From Oscillibacter valericigenes (lineage in GTDB: Bacteria > Bacillota > Clostridia > Oscillospirales > Oscillospiraceae), in assembly GCF_021531435.1 (NCBI RefSeq), contig NZ_JAFBIS010000005.1:1-64000 (forward strand): a DNA stretch of 64,000 nucleotides, given 5' to 3'. Shown here in pieces: positions 50,030-58,219 of the stretch. The translations under genes and the position numbers were made by a program. A model generated the notes under the pieces. It was not told the origin of the DNA, ran no database searches, and saw only the letters and a program-made list of their open reading frames with translations. Position 1 is the first letter of the stretch; each line of letters begins with the position of its first letter.

Positions 50030-51432
50030 CTCTTAAAAACCTCGTCATATACTTCCAAATAGCGGCGGATCATATCCTCATGGAGAAAATACTTCTCTAC
50101 CCGCTTTCTGCCGATGATACCCATTTTCCGCCGTTCCACGGGATGCTGGCACATCCGCGCCATGGCGTCCGACATGGCCTGCACGTGGATGGGAGGCACA
50201 CAGTACCCCGCGGAGCCGAGGTCGTCATCTTCGGCGACCTTGTTGATCAATTCCTTGCAGCAGCCTACGTCTGTGGTGATGACGGGGCAGCCGGCGGCAA
50301 AGCTCTCCAGGACAGAGAGCGGCATTCCCTCTGAAATAGAGGAAAGCATGGTGAAATCGAACTTTCCCAGCCACTCGGTCACGTTGACCGTGCCCAGAAA
50401 GGTGATGTCCGGGACCTGGAGCTGCGCGATCAGATCATAGCATTCCTGGGCGTATTCCTTGTCGTCCTCCGGGCCGGCGATATAGAGCCGGGCGTTTGGA
50501 ACTCTGGCCTTCAGGTCAGCAAACGCGTAAATCATGGTTTTCACATCTTTGATCGGCGCGATGCGCAGCACCGCACCAATATCCACATATCCGTTATCCG
50601 GTTTGGGGGGAATCTTACAAAACCGCTCGTAGTGGATACCGTTTCCGATGTAGGTGCATTTATCGGGGTCGCAGCCCATGTCGATCTGCGTGTGCATGGC
50701 GCCGCTGAAAAGACTGGTGATCATGGACGCTTTTTCATAGGCACCGTCTGACAGCATATAGAAAAACCGGACCCAAAACTTTTTGAAAGCCGGATTGACC
50801 CATTTGGCGCGGATAATTTCCTCCTCCCGCTCACGGGTGTAAATGCCGTGCTCGGTGATGAGATACGGCACGTGATAGGTGTAGCTTCCCAGCCGGGCGA
50901 GGATCCCGCTGTATCCGGTGGCAATGGCGTGGTAAACATCGGCCTTAGGGATCTCGGAGGATAAAAGATGGAGCACCGGCAGGAACATGGAACGGATCGT
51001 GTGGAAAAGGTCGGAGAAGGCTGTGTAAGGATACTCCGTTTCGCAAAGATGCATCAGAATGTCCAGAAAAGTCTCGCTTTGCAGGAAAGAGACCGGCGCG
51101 ATGCGTTTTTGCGCGTACATTTCGAACAGGACTTCCCAATGCGGATTTTTGCAGTTGATCAAATCATAGAGGACCTGGGTCTCTTCGGGAGTGAAATTGT
51201 ATTTTTGGGGAGCGTTGACCAGCTTCAGGGCGTCGCCGAGGAAGATCTCTTTTACTTCCACCACATTGTCGGGCAGCGTATACTTGAACTGCCCCTGGCT
51301 GTCAGAGGACGCGCCGATGGCCCATACAACGAATTCGTGCTGGGGCATGGCCTGGATGTATTGATGGATCCAGGAGGACACACCGCCGGTCACATAGGGG
51401 TAGCACCCCTCCAGTATTACGCAGATTCTCAT
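50005..51432 (-). CDS. pelF: PelF glycosyltransferase (GT4 family)
   Basis: The 475-residue enzyme is a GT-B fold glycosyltransferase that uses UDP-GalNAc/UDP-GlcNAc for Pel polymerisation. Diagnostic parts are the start MRICVILEGCYPYVTGGVSSWIH, TEHGIYTREREEEI, GAVLRIAPIKDVKTMI, and the nucleotide-binding ExFSxxE-like SSISEGMPLSVLESF. The ATG has AAAGGATC upstream. The gene lies between the deacetylase and pelG genes, as in Bacillus pel operons. Confidence 0.96.
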   Translation of the reverse strand: MRICVILEGCYPYVTGGVSSWIHQYIQAMPQHEFVVWAIGASSDSQGQFKYTLPDNVVEVKEIFLGDALKLVNAPQKYNFTPEETQVLYDLINCKNPHWEVLFEMYAQKRIAPVSFLQSETFLDILMHLCETEYPYTAFSDLFHTIRSMFLPVLHLLSSEIPKADVYHAIATGYSGILARLGSYTYHVPYLITEHGIYTREREEEIIRAKWVNPAFKKFWVRFFYMLSDGAYEKASMITSLFSGAMHTQIDMGCDPDKCTYIGNGIHYERFCKIPPKPDNGYVDIGAVLRIAPIKDVKTMIYAFADLKARVPNARLYIAGPEDDKEYAQECYDLIAQLQVPDITFLGTVNVTEWLGKFDFTMLSSISEGMPLSVLESFAAGCPVITTDVGCCKELINKVAEDDDLGSAGYCVPPIHVQAMSDAMARMCQHPVERRKMGIIGRKRVEKYFLHEDMIRRYLEVYDEVFKRWQESDSV

Positions 51433-51453
51433 GGTACGATCCTTTACCTGCCT

Positions 51454-53313
51454 TTAAGACAACTGAATATCGACCTCATCTGAAGTCGCGCGGATCAGAT
51501 AGAGCGTGCCGTCAAGCTGTGTGAGCTCGCCGCCGGCAACGGATGCGATACCGCGTCCGTCGTTGATCCGCAGCATGAACCACGCCTCGTCATAGAAATT
51601 TGCCAGTTCCAGATGGATGCTGTTTTCGGTCCTGGTCTGGACCATATCGACATAGTCGTATCGCTGGACGGCGGCGGCGATCTCCGAGCCGGTCATGGAG
51701 CGGATGGACGGAACGGACGAATACAGCCAGTCCACATAGTCGGACAGGTTGGAGAACATGTTCGCCCAGCCCATCTCAGCGCCGCGGTCCTCATCCAGGA
51801 CGTCGTCGGGGTGCTGGAAGTGGGAACTCACCAGATGGAAATTCAGTTCCGAAAGAGCCACGAGGCGTGTATAGTCGTCCAGAATATAGCCTGCGATCAC
51901 GCGGGGGGTACTGATGATGCCGTTATCCTCCACCTGGTACTCCTGGTAATAGGCCAGCTCGCCCGGAAGATAGACGGAGGCGATGGCCTTGATGTCGGGG
52001 AATTCAGAGGCCAGCATTCCAATCCCGTCTCCTGAGATGATGTTGGACGGCGGCACATACACCTGGAAGGTGCGGTCCGGGTACAGGCTTGAGCAGAAGC
52101 CCTTCAGCTCCTTGACCGAATTCAGCATAGCCTGGTAGCTGGGCCATTGGCGGTAGCTGTCAAAAAGCCCCATATAGTCGAAGTTTTCCAAAACGAGAGG
52201 CATGTGGTTGAAGCCGTGGAAGCCGATCTCGCCTCCCGCGTCCAGAAGCATGTTGCCAAAGTACTGATAGCGTTCCGTATCCGTGTTTCTCTTAAACGTA
52301 CCGGACACCTGATCCGAATACTCCTCAATGACCATGCCGGTATATTTGATGCCGTATTTTTCGGCCAGGTTATAGATGTCCGTCCACCATACGGACGTAT
52401 AGAAATCCTTGATGCTGAGGTGATAATCCCGCTCAATATATTCGGCATAGCCGTTGGGGACGGGAGAGGGGAAGTCGTCGATGTAAAAGGCGGAGGCGTT
52501 GATCACGGGATAGACGCACGCGGAATCCAGCAGGCTGTACGCGGCACAGTGAATGCCGCGGTAGCCTTTTTCCAGAAAACCGAGATTGTCGACAACGACG
52601 GTTCCGAGCTCTGCGTTCCGGCGCCAGATAATGGGGACAGGGTATTCTCCCGATGACTGTGCAAACACCTCACAGTCATCCTCCAGATAGACGCTCATGG
52701 AGGAGTCGTAAGCGTCGGTGACCACAAAATCACGGGATGCGCCGCCAAGCATGAAGTCCTTTGAAAAATGGAGGCTTTCAACCGTTGTATAGCTGCTGCC
52801 GCAGTCCCGGATACCGAGTATATCGAACAAACTGCAAAAGCTGCCGCTGAGTTCCGGCGGATATAGGATCATCAGATTTCCGCCGGCCTTGACCCAGGTC
52901 TTGATGCTGCCGAGCAGGTCCCCCAGATACTGGTAGTGGGTCACGGAAAGGACCAGATAACCATAGCTGCCCAGAGAGTTCTCCTCAACATCCCCGCACT
53001 CCAGCGTATCGAAAGGGACCTTCATCTGGGAGAGGATCGCGGACATTTCCTCCAAGCCCACGGTGCCCATCTCATCGTCTTCATAGATCAACAGGCAGGC
53101 GGCAGCCTTCACGGGATGCACGGTCTCCTGCTTTCCGACAGACAGCAGTTCCAGACTGGGGTCCTGGGACGTATATGTGACGTTTTTGGCCACTGCGATC
53201 AACACGAGCATCAGCAGGCACATTACGAGAGCGGTTGGCAGCATATTGAAAAAAGTGCCGCCGGACCGGGCCTCGCCGGGTGTGAAATTGTCTTTTTTTC
53301 GCCTCATAGCCAT
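51454..53313 (-). CDS. pelA: PelA-type polysaccharide deacetylase (DUF2194-like)
   Basis: The 619-residue protein has one membrane span (about residues 23-43), an outer regulatory-like domain (about 65-260) and a polysaccharide deacetylase domain. The metal/catalytic residues are Asp279-Asp280 (FYIDDFPSP), His366 and His370 (GFHGFNHMP), and a later His in SSHFQHPDD. This corresponds to the deacetylase half of P. aeruginosa PelA, which makes the polymer cationic; the glycoside hydrolase half of PelA is absent. In Bacillus, PelA is likewise deacetylase-only. Confidence 0.9.
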   Translation of the reverse strand: MAMRRKKDNFTPGEARSGGTFFNMLPTALVMCLLMLVLIAVAKNVTYTSQDPSLELLSVGKQETVHPVKAAACLLIYEDDEMGTVGLEEMSAILSQMKVPFDTLECGDVEENSLGSYGYLVLSVTHYQYLGDLLGSIKTWVKAGGNLMILYPPELSGSFCSLFDILGIRDCGSSYTTVESLHFSKDFMLGGASRDFVVTDAYDSSMSVYLEDDCEVFAQSSGEYPVPIIWRRNAELGTVVVDNLGFLEKGYRGIHCAAYSLLDSACVYPVINASAFYIDDFPSPVPNGYAEYIERDYHLSIKDFYTSVWWTDIYNLAEKYGIKYTGMVIEEYSDQVSGTFKRNTDTERYQYFGNMLLDAGGEIGFHGFNHMPLVLENFDYMGLFDSYRQWPSYQAMLNSVKELKGFCSSLYPDRTFQVYVPPSNIISGDGIGMLASEFPDIKAIASVYLPGELAYYQEYQVEDNGIISTPRVIAGYILDDYTRLVALSELNFHLVSSHFQHPDDVLDEDRGAEMGWANMFSNLSDYVDWLYSSVPSIRSMTGSEIAAAVQRYDYVDMVQTRTENSIHLELANFYDEAWFMLRINDGRGIASVAGGELTQLDGTLYLIRATSDEVDIQLS

Positions 53314-53339
53314 GGCAGTTGTACCTTTTCAGACAAGTT

Positions 53340-54353
53340 TTAAGAACGCCAGAATTCAATTTCCCCACGCCCATCAGAGGATAGATAGACGCTCCTCTGG
53401 TCGATCAGCTTGATGACATCCGTCACGCCTTCCCGGTTCTTTCGGATCGCGTGATATTTCAGAAGATAGAGATAGCCCTGCTCGTTTTCCGGCCGGAAGG
53501 CGATCATCTTTTCCGCATCGGTCCGCAGATCCTCCAGATTTTGAAGGAGCATATCCGCGTCTGCTTTTTTGATCCACAGGGAAAGGCTGTCCTCGTTTTT
53601 CGCGAGGCGCTTTTTCAATACATCCACATATTTGCGGAGCTGGGCATCCCGCCGGCTGCCCTCCAGCAGGCCGCTGGACAGATACTGCTCCAAAAGATTC
53701 TGATACTTTCGGATCAGGACTTCGTCATCCGGGTCGTCCATCAGCTCTTTGCTGAGGGCCTGGAACTTCAGATCGAACTCCTTCTGGATCTCCACAAGTG
53801 CCGTGACCGCGTAGTGGACGACTTCGGGGTCATCATTGGATCTGGCTTCGGAAAGCTGCAGAATATAGCCGCTGGGGTTGGTGTAGAGGACGTCCATGAT
53901 CAGTTCCCGCTTGGTATGGGAATCGTTGATGAGGAGCGCCTCCTGAATGGGAACGACCTTATCCTGCATATCGTCTTCGTCGATCTCGACCCGGCTGTTC
54001 AGGTCATAGAGCGTTTCTTTCATCATTACCCGCTGCGTGCCGGGATCGTTCACAACAAATGCCTCGGAAAGAGGCACGACCTCATTGGTGTTTTCGCTGT
54101 CCTCCAGGAGGATGCTGCGGCGCACATTGTCGTCGACCTGAAGGCGGGGCAGCCCCAGCTCTTTGGCCTGCCGCTCCGTTTTGCGGTAAACATGAGAACG
54201 CAGGAGCAGGCTCGCAAGTCCGAAAACAGGCACGAACAGCGCGACAAAAATATCAATATATGGGTTTTTCAGGATATTGAGGTATGCCAAAATGAAGCAG
54301 ACCAGACATACCAAAAGATGTATCATTAAAAAAATGAATAAGATCGTGTTCAT
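53340..54353 (-). CDS. pelE: PelE-like membrane/TPR protein
   Basis: The product of about 337 residues has two N-terminal membrane spans (about residues 1-50), then an acidic region with repeated VVPxxEAFVVND / VVPIQEALLIND segments and TPR-like helices in the last 150 residues. This matches PelE, the scaffold of the Pel synthase complex. The ATG at 54353 starts five bases after the pelD stop; a TTG nine bases earlier is an alternative. The repeat segments (residues about 85 and 130) are a feature I do not know from other PelE proteins. Confidence 0.85.
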   Translation of the reverse strand: MNTILFIFLMIHLLVCLVCFILAYLNILKNPYIDIFVALFVPVFGLASLLLRSHVYRKTERQAKELGLPRLQVDDNVRRSILLEDSENTNEVVPLSEAFVVNDPGTQRVMMKETLYDLNSRVEIDEDDMQDKVVPIQEALLINDSHTKRELIMDVLYTNPSGYILQLSEARSNDDPEVVHYAVTALVEIQKEFDLKFQALSKELMDDPDDEVLIRKYQNLLEQYLSSGLLEGSRRDAQLRKYVDVLKKRLAKNEDSLSLWIKKADADMLLQNLEDLRTDAEKMIAFRPENEQGYLYLLKYHAIRKNREGVTDVIKLIDQRSVYLSSDGRGEIEFWRS

Positions 54354-54358
54354 ATCCC

Positions 54359-56713
54359 TCAATTACCGCTAATGATCTCATATTTGAGCCCTTTTTTGTC
54401 AAGCCGCTCACCGACGATGCTGATCGCTTTCCGGTTCGTCTGCGTCAGGACCAGGAACAGGGAGCCATCATCATCCGCACCGACGATGTCGTTGTTCCGC
54501 ACCAGGCCTTTCAGGGAAGAGGAGATGTACTCCTTGTCTTTGGAATCGAACCGGATCAGCGCGTAGCTGGACAGGCCGGCCTCCGCCAGATTCTTCTGAG
54601 CATTCAGGATTTCTGTAAAGTAAGACGGGATGACGATCGGGGTGCCGGGATAATATTTCTCCTGCTCGATGGCCTGCTGATACTCCAGGGCGCGAATGAA
54701 GGAGAGCTTGATCAGGCTGCAGAGAATGCTGAACAGATTCATGTAATACAGGCTCATCTGTTCGGGGGTGGCATGATAGACAAAGATCAGCAAACTGACT
54801 GTATCCTTTTCGCAGATGCCGTAGGCATACATCGGCAGGTCGGGGAGCAGGTCGGTATTTTTCCAGGTGTTTCCCGCAAGGACCGTATCATATACGGGAC
54901 GAACGGACGCGATCTCAAGAGATTTTGGCAGGTCTGTCAGAATATCTCCAGAACTTGCGGCCAGACGGCCGTATTTCTGCCAGCTGTCAACAGTGTAAAT
55001 GGCAATGGAGTGATTCTTTAAGATCCCCTCCATGGTCTGGATGCTGTTCATGAAAATTTCCTGGGGGAGGACGCTGTCCAGCTTTCTGACAGCCTGGAAA
55101 ATAACGCCGAAGGAGTCCTTGTATCCCAGGATCTGCCGCTTATATTCGCTTTTGTTCTCCACCGCGCCGTGATAGACGTCGTTCAGGAACAAGTATTTGT
55201 CCCGCAGAAGGTCGTTTTCCTTTTTCAAAAACTCGTTTTTCTGCCGGTGTACCGTGCTGATGTAGCCGGTAATGGAGCCTGTGATCAGATAGATCACGAA
55301 CGGCAGCCAGTTTTCGATGTTGTAAAAGAGCATGGTGCCGTTGACGCCGATGCTTCTGTATCCGAAAAACAGGGCGATGCCCGCCAGGATACCTGCCAGG
55401 ATGCCTGTCATCGTTCCGTAGGTGGTGCCCATAATGAGGACATAGAACAGGCGGATGTCAACATATTTGAAATAAACGGAGGACGCCGTTTTGCGCACCA
55501 GAAACTCAGCGACCAGGAAAAATACGATCAACTCAATGTATCCGACGGCATTTGTCAGGATCTTGTCACGGATCTTCTGCACAAGCGCTTTTGCCCAGGA
55601 ATTCTTTTGGGCGTTTTTCTTATAGGCAAAAAACGCGTCCGCAAAGGTGCTCAGCACATTGTCCATGGGGATAAAGCCGTATTTCTTCTTCAGTTCAATG
55701 CTGTAACTCTGAACGGAGATGAAATTCACCTTATCCTCATACTCAATGACGGTATCCGGGTTGATCTTCAAAATCTCGTTCTCCAGATCCCACCAGGTAT
55801 AATGGTAGCCGCTGGCAACGCTGTATGTAGCGGTGCTGTCGGAACTTTCCTCACTGATGTCCAGGAGCAGTTCCATGAGATCGGAAGCGGAGAGAAAATC
55901 AATTTTGTTCTCGGGGCGGTACGGGAATACCATCTTTTCCCCATGGAGCATATTGGAGAAGATCTGGCCGAGAAAATTGGAATCGTTCAGCTCCGAGGCG
56001 ATGTAAGGCGTCCGCAGGATGATCGTTTTGATGCCGTGGCTCTTTGTGCAGTAGCGAACAAAATTTTCCAGCTGCGCAACGGCGAAGGCCTCTCCGGAGG
56101 CGTAAGCCCGGCCCACGACCTGCCCCATGATGTCATACTTGGGCTGAAAGTTGAGGCTTGCGATGGAGGTGACCACGATGAGCTTGGAGACTACGTTTTT
56201 GACACAGGCGTCAACGATGTTATCCAGAATTTTCATCTCATCGTGCAGGCCGTCCTGACCGTCGGCGTATCCGCTGATATACCAGACCGCGTCGATCTCA
56301 AACGCGTCAAAAAGCTGATGGAATTTTTCCTCGGTGGGAATGGTATCGTAGTAATGCACCCTTCGGCTGGAACGGCCCGGCGCACAGCCTTTCCCGGCGA
56401 TCACAAGGTTATAGGTATCCGCGGCCTTTTGGATGGCTTCCTCGGAAAGCAGGGAAATATTGCCGCAGATCATGGCGCAGGAAACCTGGATCTTGTTTGC
56501 CGCCTCCTCGCGGGCCACGGCTTCGGCATAGGGGATCGCGTCTTCGGCATAGATGCTGTCTTCCAGCTGGAAAGGATCGGCAGCAGGCGCCGGACGGATC
56601 ACGAAACGCTCCTGGGAATCGCCCCTTGGTTCCGATGCTGCCGCGGCGGAATCGGCCATATCGCTTTTGTTTTCAGAGAATGTGTCCTTCTCTGTTAAGA
56701 TCTCGTCTGCCAC
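54359..56713 (-). CDS. pelD: PelD with N-terminal epimerase-like domain
   Basis: The 784-residue protein has an NAD-dependent epimerase-like domain (about residues 75-335), four membrane spans (about 395-490), a GAF domain (about 520-655) and a degenerate GGDEF domain at the C terminus. RNND at 739-742 is an RxxD site in the position used by PelD to bind c-di-GMP, so this is the likely receptor that turns on Pel polymerisation. P. aeruginosa PelD lacks the epimerase domain. The start is GTG with CGGAG upstream. The epimerase part has lost the clear Tyr-x3-Lys pair, so it may be structural. Confidence 0.9.
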   Translation of the reverse strand: MADEILTEKDTFSENKSDMADSAAAASEPRGDSQERFVIRPAPAADPFQLEDSIYAEDAIPYAEAVAREEAANKIQVSCAMICGNISLLSEEAIQKAADTYNLVIAGKGCAPGRSSRRVHYYDTIPTEEKFHQLFDAFEIDAVWYISGYADGQDGLHDEMKILDNIVDACVKNVVSKLIVVTSIASLNFQPKYDIMGQVVGRAYASGEAFAVAQLENFVRYCTKSHGIKTIILRTPYIASELNDSNFLGQIFSNMLHGEKMVFPYRPENKIDFLSASDLMELLLDISEESSDSTATYSVASGYHYTWWDLENEILKINPDTVIEYEDKVNFISVQSYSIELKKKYGFIPMDNVLSTFADAFFAYKKNAQKNSWAKALVQKIRDKILTNAVGYIELIVFFLVAEFLVRKTASSVYFKYVDIRLFYVLIMGTTYGTMTGILAGILAGIALFFGYRSIGVNGTMLFYNIENWLPFVIYLITGSITGYISTVHRQKNEFLKKENDLLRDKYLFLNDVYHGAVENKSEYKRQILGYKDSFGVIFQAVRKLDSVLPQEIFMNSIQTMEGILKNHSIAIYTVDSWQKYGRLAASSGDILTDLPKSLEIASVRPVYDTVLAGNTWKNTDLLPDLPMYAYGICEKDTVSLLIFVYHATPEQMSLYYMNLFSILCSLIKLSFIRALEYQQAIEQEKYYPGTPIVIPSYFTEILNAQKNLAEAGLSSYALIRFDSKDKEYISSSLKGLVRNNDIVGADDDGSLFLVLTQTNRKAISIVGERLDKKGLKYEIISGN

Positions 56714-56725
56714 AATATCACTCCG

Positions 56726-57925
56726 TTAAATTACATTGGACTCCAGAATACGCTCTGCAATGGGCAGGAATTTGTCCAGCAGCTCCGGGTCGAACTGACG
56801 GCCCCTTCCGGACTGGAGCTCCTGCAAAATATCTTTTGCCATCATTTTGTTTCGGTACACGCGGGAGGAATTCATGGCGTCAAAAGCGTCCGTGATGCCG
56901 ATGATCCGCGCCTCAAGGGGGATCTGGGAGCCTTTCAGACCATAAGGGTATCCGGTCCCGTCATACCGCTCATGGTGGCTGATCGCGCCGATGGAGGCAT
57001 TGGGGAGCAGGGTGAGATCCTTTAGGATCTCTCCGCCGATCACGGTGTGCTGCTTGATGGCCTCATATTCTTCGTCGGTCAGGGATGAATGCTTGTTCAG
57101 AATGGAATCGCTGACGCCGATTTTCCCGATGTCGTGGAGCAGGGCGATGTTGTATAGCCGCTCCAGCCTGCGGGAGTCCCAGCCCAGTTCCGTTGCCAGC
57201 ATGACGGAGTATTCCGCGACGCGGGAGGAGTGCCGCTTGGTATAAGTATCTCTGGCGTCCACGGCATTGCTGATGGAGAGGATCGTCTGTGTGGTCATGG
57301 CCATCAGCTTGTCATGCTCCGCGTTGACCGCCTTTTCCAGCGTCTGCGCGTTTTGACTTTTAACCAGCAGCTGTTTGTGCTGGAAGTAGCTGTATGCGAA
57401 GAACGCGGCGTATACAATTGCATAGAGAATCGGGTAAAATATCCGCATTTCCGCCGGATAACCGGAAGGGACCCTGTCAAACAGGGGAGAATAGAACAGA
57501 ACGATGAAATAGAGGACAAGAAGGCCGCTGATCATGGAGCCGTATTTGATCCCGCACAGACTGATGGTGACGGTAGGAATGAACAGGATCAGCATCATGG
57601 ACAGGATATGGCTGGAGGCCCAAATGGTGGAGCATACGGCGATCCCAACTAAAATAACGCAGAATATGATGGACGCGGTCCCCTGCCTGAACAGCCGCTT
57701 GCCAAAGAACGCGCCGGCGGCGCAGAGAAGGGAAAGAGCCAGAAGGAGGATGCCGTCGATGTCCCGGACTTTCCAGAAGCTGTATGCACTGAGCAGGAAA
57801 AAGAAACACGACAGGATCAGACAGCCGACAGCTCTTGCCCTGGATAATGCCCCGTTGATCCGGCTCTTCGGCGGTTTTGTGTTGATCGTCCTCAAAATGG
57901 CCAGAAGCTTAAATTTCATATCCAT
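56726..57925 (-). CDS. HD-GYP domain protein (c-di-GMP phosphodiesterase-like)
   Basis: The 399-residue protein has about six membrane spans (residues 30-190) and a cytoplasmic HD-GYP domain with LLHDIGKIGVSDSILNK and HHERYDGTGYP, the metal-binding and GYP motifs. HD-GYP enzymes degrade c-di-GMP. It is the first gene after the c-di-GMP riboswitch and 12 bases before pelD, so it forms a feedback unit with the pel genes. The ATG at 57925 has GGGAGAA upstream. Confidence 0.93.
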   Translation of the reverse strand: MDMKFKLLAILRTINTKPPKSRINGALSRARAVGCLILSCFFFLLSAYSFWKVRDIDGILLLALSLLCAAGAFFGKRLFRQGTASIIFCVILVGIAVCSTIWASSHILSMMLILFIPTVTISLCGIKYGSMISGLLVLYFIVLFYSPLFDRVPSGYPAEMRIFYPILYAIVYAAFFAYSYFQHKQLLVKSQNAQTLEKAVNAEHDKLMAMTTQTILSISNAVDARDTYTKRHSSRVAEYSVMLATELGWDSRRLERLYNIALLHDIGKIGVSDSILNKHSSLTDEEYEAIKQHTVIGGEILKDLTLLPNASIGAISHHERYDGTGYPYGLKGSQIPLEARIIGITDAFDAMNSSRVYRNKMMAKDILQELQSGRGRQFDPELLDKFLPIAERILESNVI

Positions 57926-57947
57926 CTGACATTCTCCCAATTCCCAT

Positions 57948-57988
57948 AAAAAAAGCCGCCCTTGTCTGATGCATACAGACAATGCGGC
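57948..57988 (-). terminator. riboswitch-controlled terminator
   Basis: In the RNA GCCGC-ATTGTCTG pairs with CAGACAAG-GGCGGC around TATGCAT, followed by seven U residues. Its 5' arm (GCCGC) overlaps the 3' end of the aptamer. Confidence 0.88.
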
Positions 57989-58055
57989 AGCTGGCTGGCG
58001 ATAAAGCCCCTGTAGCTTTGCGTCCCCACCTCACGATGGGTTTGCTCTTCCCAAT
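57984..58055 (-). promoter_or_regulatory. c-di-GMP-I (GEMM) riboswitch aptamer
   Basis: The leftward RNA contains the conserved GEMM-I sequence order: GCAAACC (58045-58039), a short hairpin, GGTGGGGACGCAAAGC, ACAGGGGC and the closing CCAGC-CAGCTGCC. This is the same order as in the Vibrio Vc2 aptamer, including the GGGACGCAAAGC core that contacts c-di-GMP. Promoter, aptamer, terminator and gene follow each other in the normal arrangement. Confidence 0.93.
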
Positions 58056-58067
58056 AAATTCTAGCTG

Positions 58068-58096
58068 ATTATAGCACGAAGCGGACGGTTTTGCAA
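58068..58096 (-). promoter_or_regulatory. promoter of the HD-GYP/pel operon
   Basis: Leftward TTGCAA (58091-58096) and TATAAT (58068-58073), 17-base spacer, upstream of the riboswitch. Confidence 0.85.
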
Positions 58097-58153
58097 CAGA
58101 AAGATTGCTTTTCTGACACGATAAGCGCTATATTCATGCGCCTGCGTGCGCGG

Positions 58154-58184
58154 GGCCCGCCGGGGACACTGGTCCCGGCGGGCC
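58154..58184 (-). terminator. terminator of the nucleoside kinase gene
   Basis: GGCCCGCCGGGGAC and GTCCCGGCGGGCC pair around a short loop, about 35 bases after the kinase stop. Confidence 0.75.
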
Positions 58185-58219
58185 TTGACCGGCTATGGCG
58201 GCTTCCGGCGAAAGCGCGG

